From PMNU01 sp035479375 (GTDB taxonomy: Bacteria > Patescibacteriota > Saccharimonadia > Saccharimonadales > UBA4665): a stretch of DNA of 46,871 nt. Within the stretch, counting starts at the first letter, position 1. Each line of letters begins with the position of its first letter. Below are positions 22,732-30,350 of the stretch, piece after piece. Below the pieces are notes generated by a model. The model was not told where the DNA came from, searched no databases, and worked only from the letters and a program-made list of their open reading frames with translations. The position numbers and the translations under genes are program-made. The stretch is taken from the NCBI GenBank assembly GCA_035479375.1, contig DATIIT010000011.1, forward strand, positions 1-46,871, read 5' to 3'.

Positions 22732-24660
22732 CTACTTCTTCTCGTCGTCCACGACTTCGCCCTCTACGGCGCCGTCTTTTTTGTCTGAGGCGCCCGGCTC
22801 GGTCGCGGCCTCGTCGCTGGCGGCGCCTTCGGCTGGCTTGTCGTCTTTGGCGTTTTCGTACATTTTGGTGCCGATGGGCATGATTTTGTCATTCAAAGCT
22901 TTGGCGGCCGCTTCCAGCGTGTCTTTGCTGGCGCCTTCGTCGGCAGAGGCTTTCTTGGCCTCTTCCACGGCTTCGTCCAACGTCTTCACGTCTTCTTCGG
23001 CCAGCTTGTCTTTGTAGTCGGCCTTCATTTTTTCGGCTTGGTAGATGGCGCTGTCGAGGGCGTTGCGCACTTCTACGGCCTCGCGCTTTTGCTTGTCTTC
23101 CTCGGCGTGAACCTCGGCCTCTTTGGTCATTTTTTCGACCTCGGTTTTGTCCAGGTTGCCGGAGCCGCTAATGGTGATGCTCTGCTCCTTGCCGGTGCCC
23201 TTGTCTTTGGCCGTCACGTTTAGGATGCCGTTGGCGTCAATGTTAAAGGTCACCTCAATCTGCGGCACGCCGCGCGGCGCGGGCGGGATGCCGTCCAGCA
23301 CGAAGCGGCCCAGGGATTTGTTGCCCTCGATCATGCCGCGCTCGCCCTGGCCCACGTGGATTTCCACTTGCGGCTGGTTGTCGCTGGCGGTAGAAAACAC
23401 CTCTGACTTGCTGGTGGGGATGGTAGTGTTGCGCTCAATAAGCTTGGTCATGACGCCGCCCATGGTCTCAATTCCCAAAGATAACGGTGTGACGTCCAGT
23501 AGCAGCACGTCTTTGACGTCGCCCTGCAACACGCCGCCCTGGATGGCCGCACCCACGGCCACGACTTCGTCCGGGTTGACGCCCTTCATGGGGTCTTTGC
23601 CAAAGATGCCCTTCACTTTTTCTTGCACGGCGGGCATGCGGGTCATGCCGCCCACCAGCACCACGGCGTCGATGTCGCTGGCCTTCAGGCCGGCGTCGCT
23701 CAGCGCCTTTTCGCACGGCTCGGCGGTTTTGCTGATGAGCTCAGCAACTAGCTGCTCCAACTTGGCGCGGGACAGCTTGTGCTCAAAGTGCTTGGGGCCG
23801 TCGGCGTCGGCGGTTAGGAACGGCAGGTTGACGTCCACTTCTTGCGCGGTGGAAAGCTCAATCTTGGCCTTTTCGGCTTCGTCGCGCAGGCGCTGCATGG
23901 CGGCTTTGTCGTCGCTGATGTCGATGCCGTGCTCTTTTTTGAACTCGTCCACGAAGTAGTTAACCAGCACGCGGTCAAAGTCGGCGCCGCCGAGGTGGGT
24001 GTCGCCGTTGGTGCTCTTTACCTCGAACACGCCGTCTCCCAGCTCCAAAATGGACACGTCAAACGTACCGCCGCCCAGGTCGTACACAGCGATCTTTTCG
24101 TCTTTGCCTTCGCCCTTGTCCAGGCCGTAGGCCAGCGCGGCCGCGGTGGGCTCGTTGATGATGCGCTTTACTTCCAGGCCGGCGATCTTGCCGGCGTCTT
24201 TGGTGGCTTGGCGCTGCGAGTCGTCAAAATAGGCCGGCACGGTGATGACCGCCTCGGTTACCGGCTCGCCTAAGAAACCCTCGGCGTCGGCCTTGAGCTT
24301 ACCCAGGACCATGGCGCTGACTTCTTCCGGGCTGTACTCTTTGTCCGCCATCTTCACCTTCACGCCCTGGCCGCTCTTGACGATTTCGTAGCCCATGAGC
24401 TTGAGGTCACGCTGCACTTCTTTGTCTTCCCAGCGGCGGCCAATGAGGCGTTTGACCTCATAAATGGTGTTCTTGGAGTTGGTGACCTGCTGCCGGCGCG
24501 CCACCTGGCCCACCAGGCGCTCGCCGTTTTTGTTCACGGCCACCACGCTTGGCGTGGTGCGCGCGCCCTCCGAGTTGGCGATGATGTCCGGCTTGCCGGA
24601 TTGCATCACGGCCATGGCCGAGTTGGTCGTGCCTAGGTCGATCCCAATAATTTTTCCCAT
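22732..24660 (-). CDS. dnaK: Hsp70 chaperone DnaK
   Basis: 642 residues. The nucleotide-binding domain starts with I-G-I-D-L-G-T-T-N-S and contains D-L-G-G-G-T-F-D-V-S and V-L-V-G-G-M-T-R-M-P. The linker D-V-L-L-L-D-V-T-P-L-S-L-G leads to the substrate domain, and the tail ends in an acidic E-V-V-D-D-E-K-K. It is the central ATP-dependent chaperone, working with DnaJ and GrpE. It has a real leader with A-A-G-G-A before the ATG, unlike the leaderless genes around. Two CIRCE operators lie upstream, so it is HrcA-regulated. Confidence 0.99.
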   Translation of the reverse strand: MGKIIGIDLGTTNSAMAVMQSGKPDIIANSEGARTTPSVVAVNKNGERLVGQVARRQQVTNSKNTIYEVKRLIGRRWEDKEVQRDLKLMGYEIVKSGQGVKVKMADKEYSPEEVSAMVLGKLKADAEGFLGEPVTEAVITVPAYFDDSQRQATKDAGKIAGLEVKRIINEPTAAALAYGLDKGEGKDEKIAVYDLGGGTFDVSILELGDGVFEVKSTNGDTHLGGADFDRVLVNYFVDEFKKEHGIDISDDKAAMQRLRDEAEKAKIELSTAQEVDVNLPFLTADADGPKHFEHKLSRAKLEQLVAELISKTAEPCEKALSDAGLKASDIDAVVLVGGMTRMPAVQEKVKGIFGKDPMKGVNPDEVVAVGAAIQGGVLQGDVKDVLLLDVTPLSLGIETMGGVMTKLIERNTTIPTSKSEVFSTASDNQPQVEIHVGQGERGMIEGNKSLGRFVLDGIPPAPRGVPQIEVTFNIDANGILNVTAKDKGTGKEQSITISGSGNLDKTEVEKMTKEAEVHAEEDKQKREAVEVRNALDSAIYQAEKMKADYKDKLAEEDVKTLDEAVEEAKKASADEGASKDTLEAAAKALNDKIMPIGTKMYENAKDDKPAEGAASDEAATEPGASDKKDGAVEGEVVDDEKK

Positions 24661-24676
24661 ATATACGTCCTTTCCG

Positions 24677-24703
24677 TTAGCAAATAGCTGTGGTGAGTGC
24701 TAA
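24677..24703 (-). promoter_or_regulatory. Second CIRCE operator (partly degenerate) in dnaK leader
   Basis: TTAGCAAAT, 9 bases, GAGTGCTAA on the plus strand. The right half is perfect and the left half matches six of nine bases at the correct spacing. It lies downstream of the -10 box, within the dnaK 5' leader. Confidence 0.6.
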
Positions 24704-24712
24704 TACCACTCT

Positions 24713-24742
24713 ATCATAGATAAATTGGCACTCACATGTCAA
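24713..24742 (-). promoter_or_regulatory. Promoter of dnaK
   Basis: On the minus strand TTGACA (24742-24737), 18 bases, TATGAT (24718-24713). The -35 lies in the spacer of the upstream CIRCE operator. Confidence 0.8.
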
Positions 24743-24751
24743 GAGTGCTAG
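24725..24751 (-). promoter_or_regulatory. CIRCE operator of dnaK (HrcA site)
   Basis: TTGGCACTC, 9 bases, GAGTGCTAG on the plus strand: 16 of 18 conserved positions of CIRCE. It covers the -35 box of dnaK and the stop codon of the upstream polyprenyl synthase gene. Confidence 0.9.
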
Positions 24752-25851
24752 CTCTGCCGCTGGGCGCCATACACCGCAACAAGGTCGCTCAGGAACTGGA
24801 CGTGCTGCCCGGGCCAGTGTGGCGGCGCGGCATGCAGCGAGTCGACGGCTGCTTGCGTATGTTTGGCGATGAGCGCATTGGCTTCGTCTAGCGCGCCGGT
24901 CTCCCGGATAACTGCCCGGCACTCGTCCAGCTGCCCGTCGCTGAGGGCGGCGCGCCCCAGGCTTCGCTCCAGCACCCGGCGGCCGCGGCGGCTGGCGCGC
25001 TCCTGGGCGGTGGTCACCAGCCAAGTACGCTTGCCCTCCTGGATGTCGTTGGACGGCTTGCCAGTTTGCGCCGGGTCGCCAAACACGCCCAAATTGTCGT
25101 CGGCCAGCTGGAAGGCCAGGCCGGCATTTTCGGCGTACTCGCGTACCAGGCCGGAAGGGTCGTTAGGCGCGCCGGCCAACGCCAGCCCCACGCGCAGCGG
25201 CTCAAAGGTGTAATATGCCGTCTTGAGCCGGGCGGTCTCCAGGATTTCGTCTGGGCTTAAATCCATAAACCCGGCGGCGCCAAGCAGGTCGCGCAGCTGG
25301 CCCACGCCAGTGTCCGCCAGCCGGTCATTCAGTATGGCCGAGGCCGCCACCCGCCACTGCGACGGTGCGGCCAGGTCCATAAGCGTCTTCTGTGCAGTGT
25401 TATGCAGAATTTGCCCGGCGGTCAGGGCGGCATCAGTGCCCAGCGCGGCCAGGTCCGCCTCTGCGAACCGGCGCGGCCGGGCCAGCCCCCGCAAATAATT
25501 GAACATGGCGATGTGCGCCGCCGGGCCGCCGCGCCGCTCTTTGGCCTTGTCGGCCACGTCGTCTAGGACCAAGAGGTGGGCGTGGAACGCCTCAATGGCG
25601 CCGGCAGCCTGGCCGATCATGTCCATGTCCCGTCCGTGTTCCAGCTGGTAACCCGTCACTGCAAGCACGCCGCGCACACGTTTGCCACCACTCGCCATCA
25701 GACGTGTGCAGGCCTCGCCTGCCGCCTGCACAGACGCTGGCTGGTTGGCAAGCCTGGCCTCCAGCCTCTCTGCAATGGCGGCTACGCCCGGCTGCACCAC
25801 CGCCAGCTTGCTTTGGAGCGCCTCTGGAAACTCGGGTGAAATGGTGTGCAT
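24748..25851 (-). CDS. Polyprenyl (geranylgeranyl-type) diphosphate synthase
   Basis: 367 residues. The isoprenyl synthase fingerprints are present: G-G-K-R (55-58), the first Asp-rich motif L-V-L-D-D-V-A-D (94-101), and the second, F-Q-L-A-D-D-N-L-G-V-F-G-D (247-259), with T-G-K-P and E-G-K-R-T just after. The D-D-x-x-G-x-F-G-D form is typical of actinobacterial GGPP synthases. It condenses isopentenyl diphosphate with an allylic primer for lipid carriers or terpenoids. A-A-G-G-A-G lies before the ATG, and the gene is 10 bases after an unknown gene on the same strand. Confidence 0.92.
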   Translation of the reverse strand: MHTISPEFPEALQSKLAVVQPGVAAIAERLEARLANQPASVQAAGEACTRLMASGGKRVRGVLAVTGYQLEHGRDMDMIGQAAGAIEAFHAHLLVLDDVADKAKERRGGPAAHIAMFNYLRGLARPRRFAEADLAALGTDAALTAGQILHNTAQKTLMDLAAPSQWRVAASAILNDRLADTGVGQLRDLLGAAGFMDLSPDEILETARLKTAYYTFEPLRVGLALAGAPNDPSGLVREYAENAGLAFQLADDNLGVFGDPAQTGKPSNDIQEGKRTWLVTTAQERASRRGRRVLERSLGRAALSDGQLDECRAVIRETGALDEANALIAKHTQAAVDSLHAAPPHWPGQHVQFLSDLVAVYGAQRQS

Positions 25852-25861
25852 GCCGTACTCC

Positions 25862-27043
25862 TTACGCCGTAGGCTGTGACGGGCGCATCATGGCAATGTC
25901 CCCTACGCTATTTATATACCCAATCTTCAACACCCGCCTGCAATGCGTCAGGAATGGACGGTAGCGGTCGTGCAACATGGGCGGCAGGTTGGCCTCAACG
26001 GCGGCCATGTAATCGCGGATGTGGGTGCGGAACGTCTCCAGGATAAAGGCGGTGTGCGTCTGGCGTTCGGCCGCGATGTCTGGGCTGTTGGGCCTTCCGT
26101 GGAAGTTGGCAAAGGCGTACTGCAGGGCGGCAACCTTCTTCGGATTCTGCAAAAACGCCAGCTTGCAGTAGCGGCCCACAAAGGCCGGGTGGTACTCGTT
26201 GAGCGGGTTGATGACGAACACGCCCTTACTAGGGTCGGCGCCGGTGTCCATCCTCCAGTCGCCCAGCTCGTCCCAGATGCGCACGGTGGCGTTGCAGGCC
26301 TGCAGCATTTCTTTGAGTGGTGTGCTGGAATAGATTTCGGATAGCGGCGCCAGCGACGGATCTTCTTGACGTTGTATGGCATACCACGACGAGGCCACGC
26401 TGGGGAAGCCGGCGCTCACGGTGGTGACGTCGGCCAGATGGGCGGCGTGGGCGGCCAGGAATGCCGGCCTGTCCTGGGCGCGCAGGTATTGGCGGCTAAG
26501 CAGCTGCATGTAGGCCTCGTTGCGCAAAACCTGGTCGTAGAAACAGCTCAGCACATATGGCACATCTTCGGGGCGGGCCAATTCTTTTATATGCCCTTCG
26601 ATACGGCCAAGCGCCGACAAACGGTCGCGGTACCGGCCGCGGTGCACTTGGTCCGGCGTAACCAAACCCACTGTGGCGTTGGCGCGCGTCATGGGCCAGT
26701 CGCCGCGGTCGCCGGTTTGGTCGCCAAAGTACATACCGCCAACGGCCGTGGTGCCGGCGGCCAGCAGACGCGTTGGCAGCTCTGCATTGGTGGGGGCGAC
26801 GTACATAATGAGGAGTTTGTCTTCAACCTGTTTGTGGACAACATGCGAGGCCGCGCCCTCAGGCCACTCTGCCATCCCCTCGGCCACAATTTCAACGAGC
26901 TGGGGCATGGCGATTGCCGCCACCGCGTCCAACTGCTGCGTCACCCGCCCATAATCCAGCGGCTGGGAATCTGCGGCACCGCCGAGCTCCAACACAGCCG
27001 GCGCTTCCAAGCCTTTCAACAATTTTCCCAGGTGCTCACTCAT
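25862..27043 (-). CDS. Unknown protein paired with polyprenyl synthase; possible terpene-synthase-like fold
   Basis: 393 residues from the ATG at 27043, with G-G-T-G-G close upstream; the frame is open further but lacks signals. It is mostly helical. I-W-D-E-L-G-D-W near residue 275 has the D-E-x-x-D spacing of class I terpene synthase metal motifs, and N-P-L-N-E-Y-H-P follows about 25 residues later. I do not see a complete NSE motif. Expression just ahead of a GGPP-type synthase hints at use of a prenyl diphosphate. The function is inferred weakly; the gene itself is well supported. Confidence 0.6.
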   Translation of the reverse strand: MSEHLGKLLKGLEAPAVLELGGAADSQPLDYGRVTQQLDAVAAIAMPQLVEIVAEGMAEWPEGAASHVVHKQVEDKLLIMYVAPTNAELPTRLLAAGTTAVGGMYFGDQTGDRGDWPMTRANATVGLVTPDQVHRGRYRDRLSALGRIEGHIKELARPEDVPYVLSCFYDQVLRNEAYMQLLSRQYLRAQDRPAFLAAHAAHLADVTTVSAGFPSVASSWYAIQRQEDPSLAPLSEIYSSTPLKEMLQACNATVRIWDELGDWRMDTGADPSKGVFVINPLNEYHPAFVGRYCKLAFLQNPKKVAALQYAFANFHGRPNSPDIAAERQTHTAFILETFRTHIRDYMAAVEANLPPMLHDRYRPFLTHCRRVLKIGYINSVGDIAMMRPSQPTA

Positions 27044-27101
27044 ATTCCACCCTTTTTCTTCAGTAAACCAACTGTTCGCAAAAATTGCAACCAAAAAGCG
27101 C

Positions 27102-27129
27102 TTGCATTTGCCGGCCAGCTTCGTAGAAT
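27102..27129 (+). promoter_or_regulatory. Promoter of SpoIIAA-like gene
   Basis: TTGCAT (27102-27107), 16 bases, TAGAAT (27124-27129). The ATG at 27140 is 10 bases further. Confidence 0.5.
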
Positions 27130-27139
27130 AAGTAACAGA

Positions 27140-27520
27140 ATGGACGGGCAGGAAAAACAATTTTCGGTTGACCTCGTTGGCAACTATATCCACCTGAAGA
27201 CGTGGGGGAAGCTAGAGATCGAGACGCTCGACGCCCCAGCCAATGCCGCCCTGTCGCTCTCGCAAGAGCACCACATTGATAAACTGCTGGACGACATCCG
27301 TGAAGTGGACAGCTCCAACGCCAGTATCCATATCCAAACCAAGGCCATGGGCATTTTGTGGAAGCTGCGCACCTTCCGCAAGGTGGCCATTGTACTGCAG
27401 GGCAGCCGGCTACAGACGCTGTTTTTTGCCACGCTAGAGGCACTGCACCTCAATCTCGATTCCAAGTTTAAGGGCTTTGAGAACGAGGCCGAAGCCATTG
27501 CCTGGCTGCAGGAAGATTAG
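27140..27520 (+). CDS. SpoIIAA-like (STAS/SEC14-type) protein
   Basis: 126 residues from the ATG at 27140. Strand-helix alternation (F-S-V-D-L-V-G-N-Y-I-H-L-K-T-W-G-K-L, H-H-I-D-K-L-L-D-D-I-R-E-V, A-S-I-H-I-Q-T, K-V-A-I-V-L-Q, L-F-F-A-T-L-E-A-L) and a final E-N-E-A-E-A-I-A-W-L fit the SpoIIAA-like family, where the last segment is a common signature. Role unknown; the fold is often used for protein-protein or lipid contacts. It is followed 12 bases later by an unknown gene with a strong Shine-Dalgarno. Confidence 0.65.
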   Translation: MDGQEKQFSVDLVGNYIHLKTWGKLEIETLDAPANAALSLSQEHHIDKLLDDIREVDSSNASIHIQTKAMGILWKLRTFRKVAIVLQGSRLQTLFFATLEALHLNLDSKFKGFENEAEAIAWLQED

Positions 27521-27532
27521 CTAGGAGGAAGA

Positions 27533-28108
27533 ATGCCACCAGAGGCTGCACCGCGCGTCTTTTTTACCCCCGACGCATATATGGTGGCACGCGGCGACGG
27601 CATTACCGGATTCAGGCCAAACCCCCAGGCTATTGACCAGATTGGCGAAATTGCCGCCAAGTTAGATGCACGCTTCGCGCTTCCTGTGGCCGCGGGCGGG
27701 CTAGCCATTGTAATCCGGAATGGCAACCGTCCGATCCCCAAATGGGACGTCCGGTTCGTGGACGCCGAACCTGACCAGCTGTATATCCCCGCGCCTGAAC
27801 TGGAGGCGCAACTCCCCTGGCGCCCGGATCTTGTAAGCAAGCACGGCATCGCCGCTACTGGCCGGCCAGTACTGGAGCTTGGCCTGCACGGTTTCTCTAA
27901 TCCGTTTGGCCCGCTCATGGCGGCCAAGCTGGTGGGCGCCTCTTACGACCCCAACCAAGCAATGGCAGACGCGCGCACCATGGTGAGCTTGGATAGATCT
28001 CCCTGGTTCAATGCCAGGCGGGTAGGCGTGGTACACACCGTCATTAAACGGGGGCTGGAGCCGTTTATTGTCCGGCGCGGCCCGGTTACTGACGTTGTGC
28101 CGGCGTAA
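27533..28108 (+). CDS. Hypothetical protein
   Basis: 191 residues. The start is fixed by a strong Shine-Dalgarno (G-G-A-G-G-A-A-G) directly upstream. Not recognised. It contains several beta-like segments (A-I-V-I-R-N-G-N-R, W-D-V-R-F-V-D-A-E-P-D-Q-L-Y-I-P) and a G-L-H-G-F-S-N-P-F-G-P motif near residue 120. The C-terminal V-V-H-T-V-I-K-R-G-L-E-P-F-I-V-R-R-G is basic. No signal peptide or membrane segment. It is in an operon with the SpoIIAA-like gene. Confidence 0.65.
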   Translation: MPPEAAPRVFFTPDAYMVARGDGITGFRPNPQAIDQIGEIAAKLDARFALPVAAGGLAIVIRNGNRPIPKWDVRFVDAEPDQLYIPAPELEAQLPWRPDLVSKHGIAATGRPVLELGLHGFSNPFGPLMAAKLVGASYDPNQAMADARTMVSLDRSPWFNARRVGVVHTVIKRGLEPFIVRRGPVTDVVPA

Positions 28109-28158
28109 GGCCTGGCCGGTGGGTTGGCGGGGCTATTCGGCCGCCGCACGGGCAAAAG

Positions 28159-28644
28159 CTATTTCGTGCTAACGCGCACCATGGCGTGGCGGATGACGTC
28201 ATCACCCAAAATGTAGCCGGACTGTAATTCTTCGCTCACAATTTCGTCCTCGCCATCGCCGTCTTCCATGCTGACTGCTTCGTGCAGGTGGGGGTCAAAT
28301 GGCTCGCCCACGGCCTTTATTTTTTGCACGCCGAGGTCGGCCAGCGCCTTTTCAAACTGCCTGACCACGCCTTGCACGCCCTTGATGTAGTCGTTTTTTT
28401 CTAGGTCTTTGGGCACGTGCTTGAGGGCACGTTCAAAGTTATCCACTACTGGCAAGAGGGCGCGCACCACCTGGGCTTTGGCGCCGGCACTCAGCGAACC
28501 CACCTGCTCCTCGTGGCGGCGGCGCAGGTTAACTGCGTCGGCGCGCTCGCGCTGCAGCGCGGCGGTTAGCTGGGCGATTTGGTCTTCCAGAGCCTGCACA
28601 TCCGGGTTGGTTGCGCCTTGTTGGTCGTCGATGCCATCTTGCAT
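28159..28644 (-). CDS. grpE: Nucleotide exchange factor GrpE
   Basis: 161 residues. A long N-terminal coiled coil (D-Q-I-A-Q-L-T-A-A-L-Q-R-E-R-A-D-A-V-N-L-R-R-R) leads into the GrpE core with V-V-D-N-F-E-R-A-L near residue 68. The C-terminal beta-wing ends G-Y-I-L-G-D-D-V-I-R-H-A-M-V-R-V-S. GrpE dimers release ADP from DnaK. It is co-transcribed with hrcA (4-base gap) and separated from dnaK by about 3.5 kb. Confidence 0.95.
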   Translation of the reverse strand: MQDGIDDQQGATNPDVQALEDQIAQLTAALQRERADAVNLRRRHEEQVGSLSAGAKAQVVRALLPVVDNFERALKHVPKDLEKNDYIKGVQGVVRQFEKALADLGVQKIKAVGEPFDPHLHEAVSMEDGDGEDEIVSEELQSGYILGDDVIRHAMVRVSTK

Positions 28645-28648
28645 AGTC

Positions 28649-29350
28649 TTATAATACCTCTTCTAATGCTTCGCCGGTACGGCGCACCAAGTTGGTGACG
28701 TCGCGGTAGTTTTGGCGCGTGGGGCCTAGCACGCCAATGTAGCTGTTGTCTGAGTACGGGCTCTGGAAACGGCTAATGATCAGCGAGCACCCGGCCGTGC
28801 GCCCAATGGGGTTTTCCCGCCCAATATACACGTTGAGCGGCTGGTTGGGGGCGGCCTCGCGCAGCCAAGGTTCGAGGTTGTCTAAAAGCTGCGCAACCTG
28901 CTGTACCTGGCCAGGCTGGATAAACTCCGGCTGGCCAAAGAGGTTGCCGAGCCCGCTCATGTACAGCTGGTTGCCGATGGTGGCCAGCCCCAGGTTGTGC
29001 GTCAGCTCCACCAGCGTATCCACGGCGTTGCGGATAGTGCGCTCCGGCATGCCGGCGGCTTGCACACGGGCGGAAAGGGCGCGTTCGGCGCGGGTGGCCA
29101 CGGGCAGCACCTCTTTTTCTTCGGCCAAGGAGTTTACGTAAAAGCGGTAGCCCTTGTCTGTGGGCACGCGGCCGGCGCTGGTGTGCGGCTGCATGATATA
29201 GCCCAGGTGCTCCAGCTCGGCCATTTCGGCGCGGACCGTAGCCGAGCTGACGCCAAAGGCGCGCGCCAGCAAACTGGAGCCCACGGGGCTCGCCACTTCG
29301 GCATACTGCTCCACAATGGAACGCAGGATCTGTTGCTGGCGCTCAGTCAT
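28649..29350 (-). CDS. hrcA: Heat-inducible transcription repressor HrcA
   Basis: 233 residues from the ATG at 29350 (M-T-E-R-Q-Q-Q-I-L), with G-A-A-G-G just upstream. The N-terminal winged helix contains S-S-A-T-V-R-A-E-M-A-E-L-E and G-Y-I-M-Q-P-H-T-S-A-G-R-V-P-T, the HrcA signature. The C-terminal dimerisation and sensing domain is shorter than in Bacillus (family proteins are about 340 residues), so this is a compact version. It represses genes with CIRCE operators; here its own promoter and that of dnaK carry them. Confidence 0.95.
   Translation of the reverse strand: MTERQQQILRSIVEQYAEVASPVGSSLLARAFGVSSATVRAEMAELEHLGYIMQPHTSAGRVPTDKGYRFYVNSLAEEKEVLPVATRAERALSARVQAAGMPERTIRNAVDTLVELTHNLGLATIGNQLYMSGLGNLFGQPEFIQPGQVQQVAQLLDNLEPWLREAAPNQPLNVYIGRENPIGRTAGCSLIISRFQSPYSDNSYIGVLGPTRQNYRDVTNLVRRTGEALEEVL
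28651..28656 (-). promoter_or_regulatory. Possible internal -10 element of grpE
   Basis: TATTAT on the minus strand overlaps the hrcA stop codon and lies 6 bases before the grpE ATG. It could give a leaderless grpE transcript. Confidence 0.4.
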
Positions 29351-29359
29351 CTTGCCTTC

Positions 29360-29388
29360 ATGGTAGCGTTTTAGCACTCAATAGTCAA
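29360..29388 (-). promoter_or_regulatory. Promoter of hrcA-grpE
   Basis: On the minus strand TTGACT (29388-29383), 17 bases, TACCAT (29365-29360). The -35 falls in the CIRCE spacer. Confidence 0.65.
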
Positions 29389-29397
29389 GAGTGCCAG
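29371..29397 (-). promoter_or_regulatory. CIRCE operator of hrcA-grpE
   Basis: TTAGCACTC, 9 bases, GAGTGCCAG on the plus strand: the left half is perfect and the right half matches seven of nine. It overlaps the -35 and spacer, giving autoregulation by HrcA. Confidence 0.9.
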
Positions 29398-29423
29398 GCG
29401 CTGCCTGCTTACGGCAAGGCGCG

Positions 29424-30152
29424 CTACGACGCCCAGCCCATGGTGGTAGTGTACGTGGCCACGTTTTGGCTGCTGCCATTCTGCAAATTGACCACGGCCA
29501 TGCCCGGGTCGCCAGACCAGTCGCCGCCAACGGAGGTGATCCTGATGTTCCAGCTGTGCGCCGTGCCGTCGCAGCTCAGCGAGGTGCTGCCGCTGGCGGA
29601 GATGCCGGCGTCGTACTCGTTGTAGTCAATCTGGATGGTTTCCGACCCGCCGCCGGTGCAGCTGGCCATGCCCTCAGCCCGTGCCGTGCTGCTGTCTATG
29701 AAGCTTCCCGTGCTGCTGGCGTTCAACGTAGTGCCGCTGGCCGGTGTCAGCGTGGCCATGTTGGTAGTGGTGAGTGGCGAGCTCGTAAAGGCCACAATAC
29801 TCGTCACATTTGAGCCGCCTGCCCAGCTGCCCAGGGTGGTGCCTTCCAGGATGCCCCAGGGGTACATATTGCCGTCGCAGGTAATGGGGTTAGAGGTCGT
29901 GCTCACCGCGCCCACTGTGAGCCCTTGGCTGACCACCACCGTTTGGATCGTATCTGTGCCGCCGCCGGTGCAGCTGGCCAAACCGGACATTGCCAGCTGG
30001 GTTGAGCTGTTAACCACGGCCGTGGCCACCTGCGTTAAACTCCCAGCCGCCGCGCTGGCCATAATCGGGCTCGCCGCCCCACCAACACCAGCCAGCAACA
30101 CCGCAACCCCAAACAAACGCACCGCACGCCGAAAAATACCTGTCATACGCAT
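29424..30152 (-). CDS. Secreted protein with internal duplication
   Basis: 242 residues from the ATG at 30152, set by A-A-G-G-A-G 5 bases upstream. The signal peptide is clear: a basic start, then V-A-V-L-L-A-G-V-G-G-A-A, with cleavage likely after A-S-A. The mature part is rich in Ser, Thr and Gly and holds two similar units: A-S-C-T-G-G-G-T-D-T-I-Q then I-T-C-D-G-N-M-Y-P-W-G-I, and A-S-C-T-G-G-G-S-E-T-I-Q then L-S-C-D-G-T-A-H-S-W-N-I. Each has a Cys pair, probably one disulfide. Its role, perhaps surface contact, is unknown. It has an unusually long 5' leader. Confidence 0.8.
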   Translation of the reverse strand: MRMTGIFRRAVRLFGVAVLLAGVGGAASPIMASAAAGSLTQVATAVVNSSTQLAMSGLASCTGGGTDTIQTVVVSQGLTVGAVSTTSNPITCDGNMYPWGILEGTTLGSWAGGSNVTSIVAFTSSPLTTTNMATLTPASGTTLNASSTGSFIDSSTARAEGMASCTGGGSETIQIDYNEYDAGISASGSTSLSCDGTAHSWNIRITSVGGDWSGDPGMAVVNLQNGSSQNVATYTTTMGWAS

Positions 30153-30302
30153 ACAAGCTCCTTCCATCAGTTATAGATTTACAGGACGAGAAATACGCCC
30201 CACCCGAACAGTCCTTACTTACGTTGTCTATTTTGGCGTACGCAGCTTGTTGCCCACCCTTTCTGCTGCGTTTCAATGGTTTCGCACGGCCAAAAGCCCT
30301 AT
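30153..30302 (-). ncRNA. Structured 5' leader of secreted-protein gene (candidate cis-regulatory RNA)
   Basis: Between the promoter (30310-30338) and the ATG lie about 150 bases with two hairpins, read on the minus strand. Hairpin 1 is ACGCAGC (30271-30265) with GCTGCGT (30246-30240) and an 18-base loop. Hairpin 2 is AGGAC (30215-30211) with GTCCT (30187-30183) and a 23-base loop. Both loops carry GGGTGGG. The Shine-Dalgarno is at 30158-30163. Confidence 0.4.
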
Positions 30303-30309
30303 TACTTGC

Positions 30310-30338
30310 ATTGTATGGCGGGCGCGGGCGGGCGTCAA
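30310..30338 (-). promoter_or_regulatory. Promoter of secreted-protein gene
   Basis: On the minus strand TTGACG (30338-30333), 17 very GC-rich bases, TACAAT (30315-30310). It starts an mRNA with a long leader. Confidence 0.65.
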
Positions 30339-30350
30339 CTGCCTAAAATA

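Noticed and set aside
23123..23959. Long open frame on the plus strand opposite dnaK, and similar ones opposite recA, ftsH and others
   Set aside because: They are antisense shadows of strongly coding GC-rich genes. They have no family motifs, promoters or ribosome sites of their own.
30153..30302. Resemblance of the structured leader to a c-di-GMP-I (GEMM) riboswitch
   Set aside because: Some stretches look similar (G-A-A-A-C-C-A-T-T-G-A-A-A, G-G-T-G-G-G), but the conserved GGGACGCAAAGC part is missing and the stems do not follow the GEMM layout. Kept as an unknown structured leader only.
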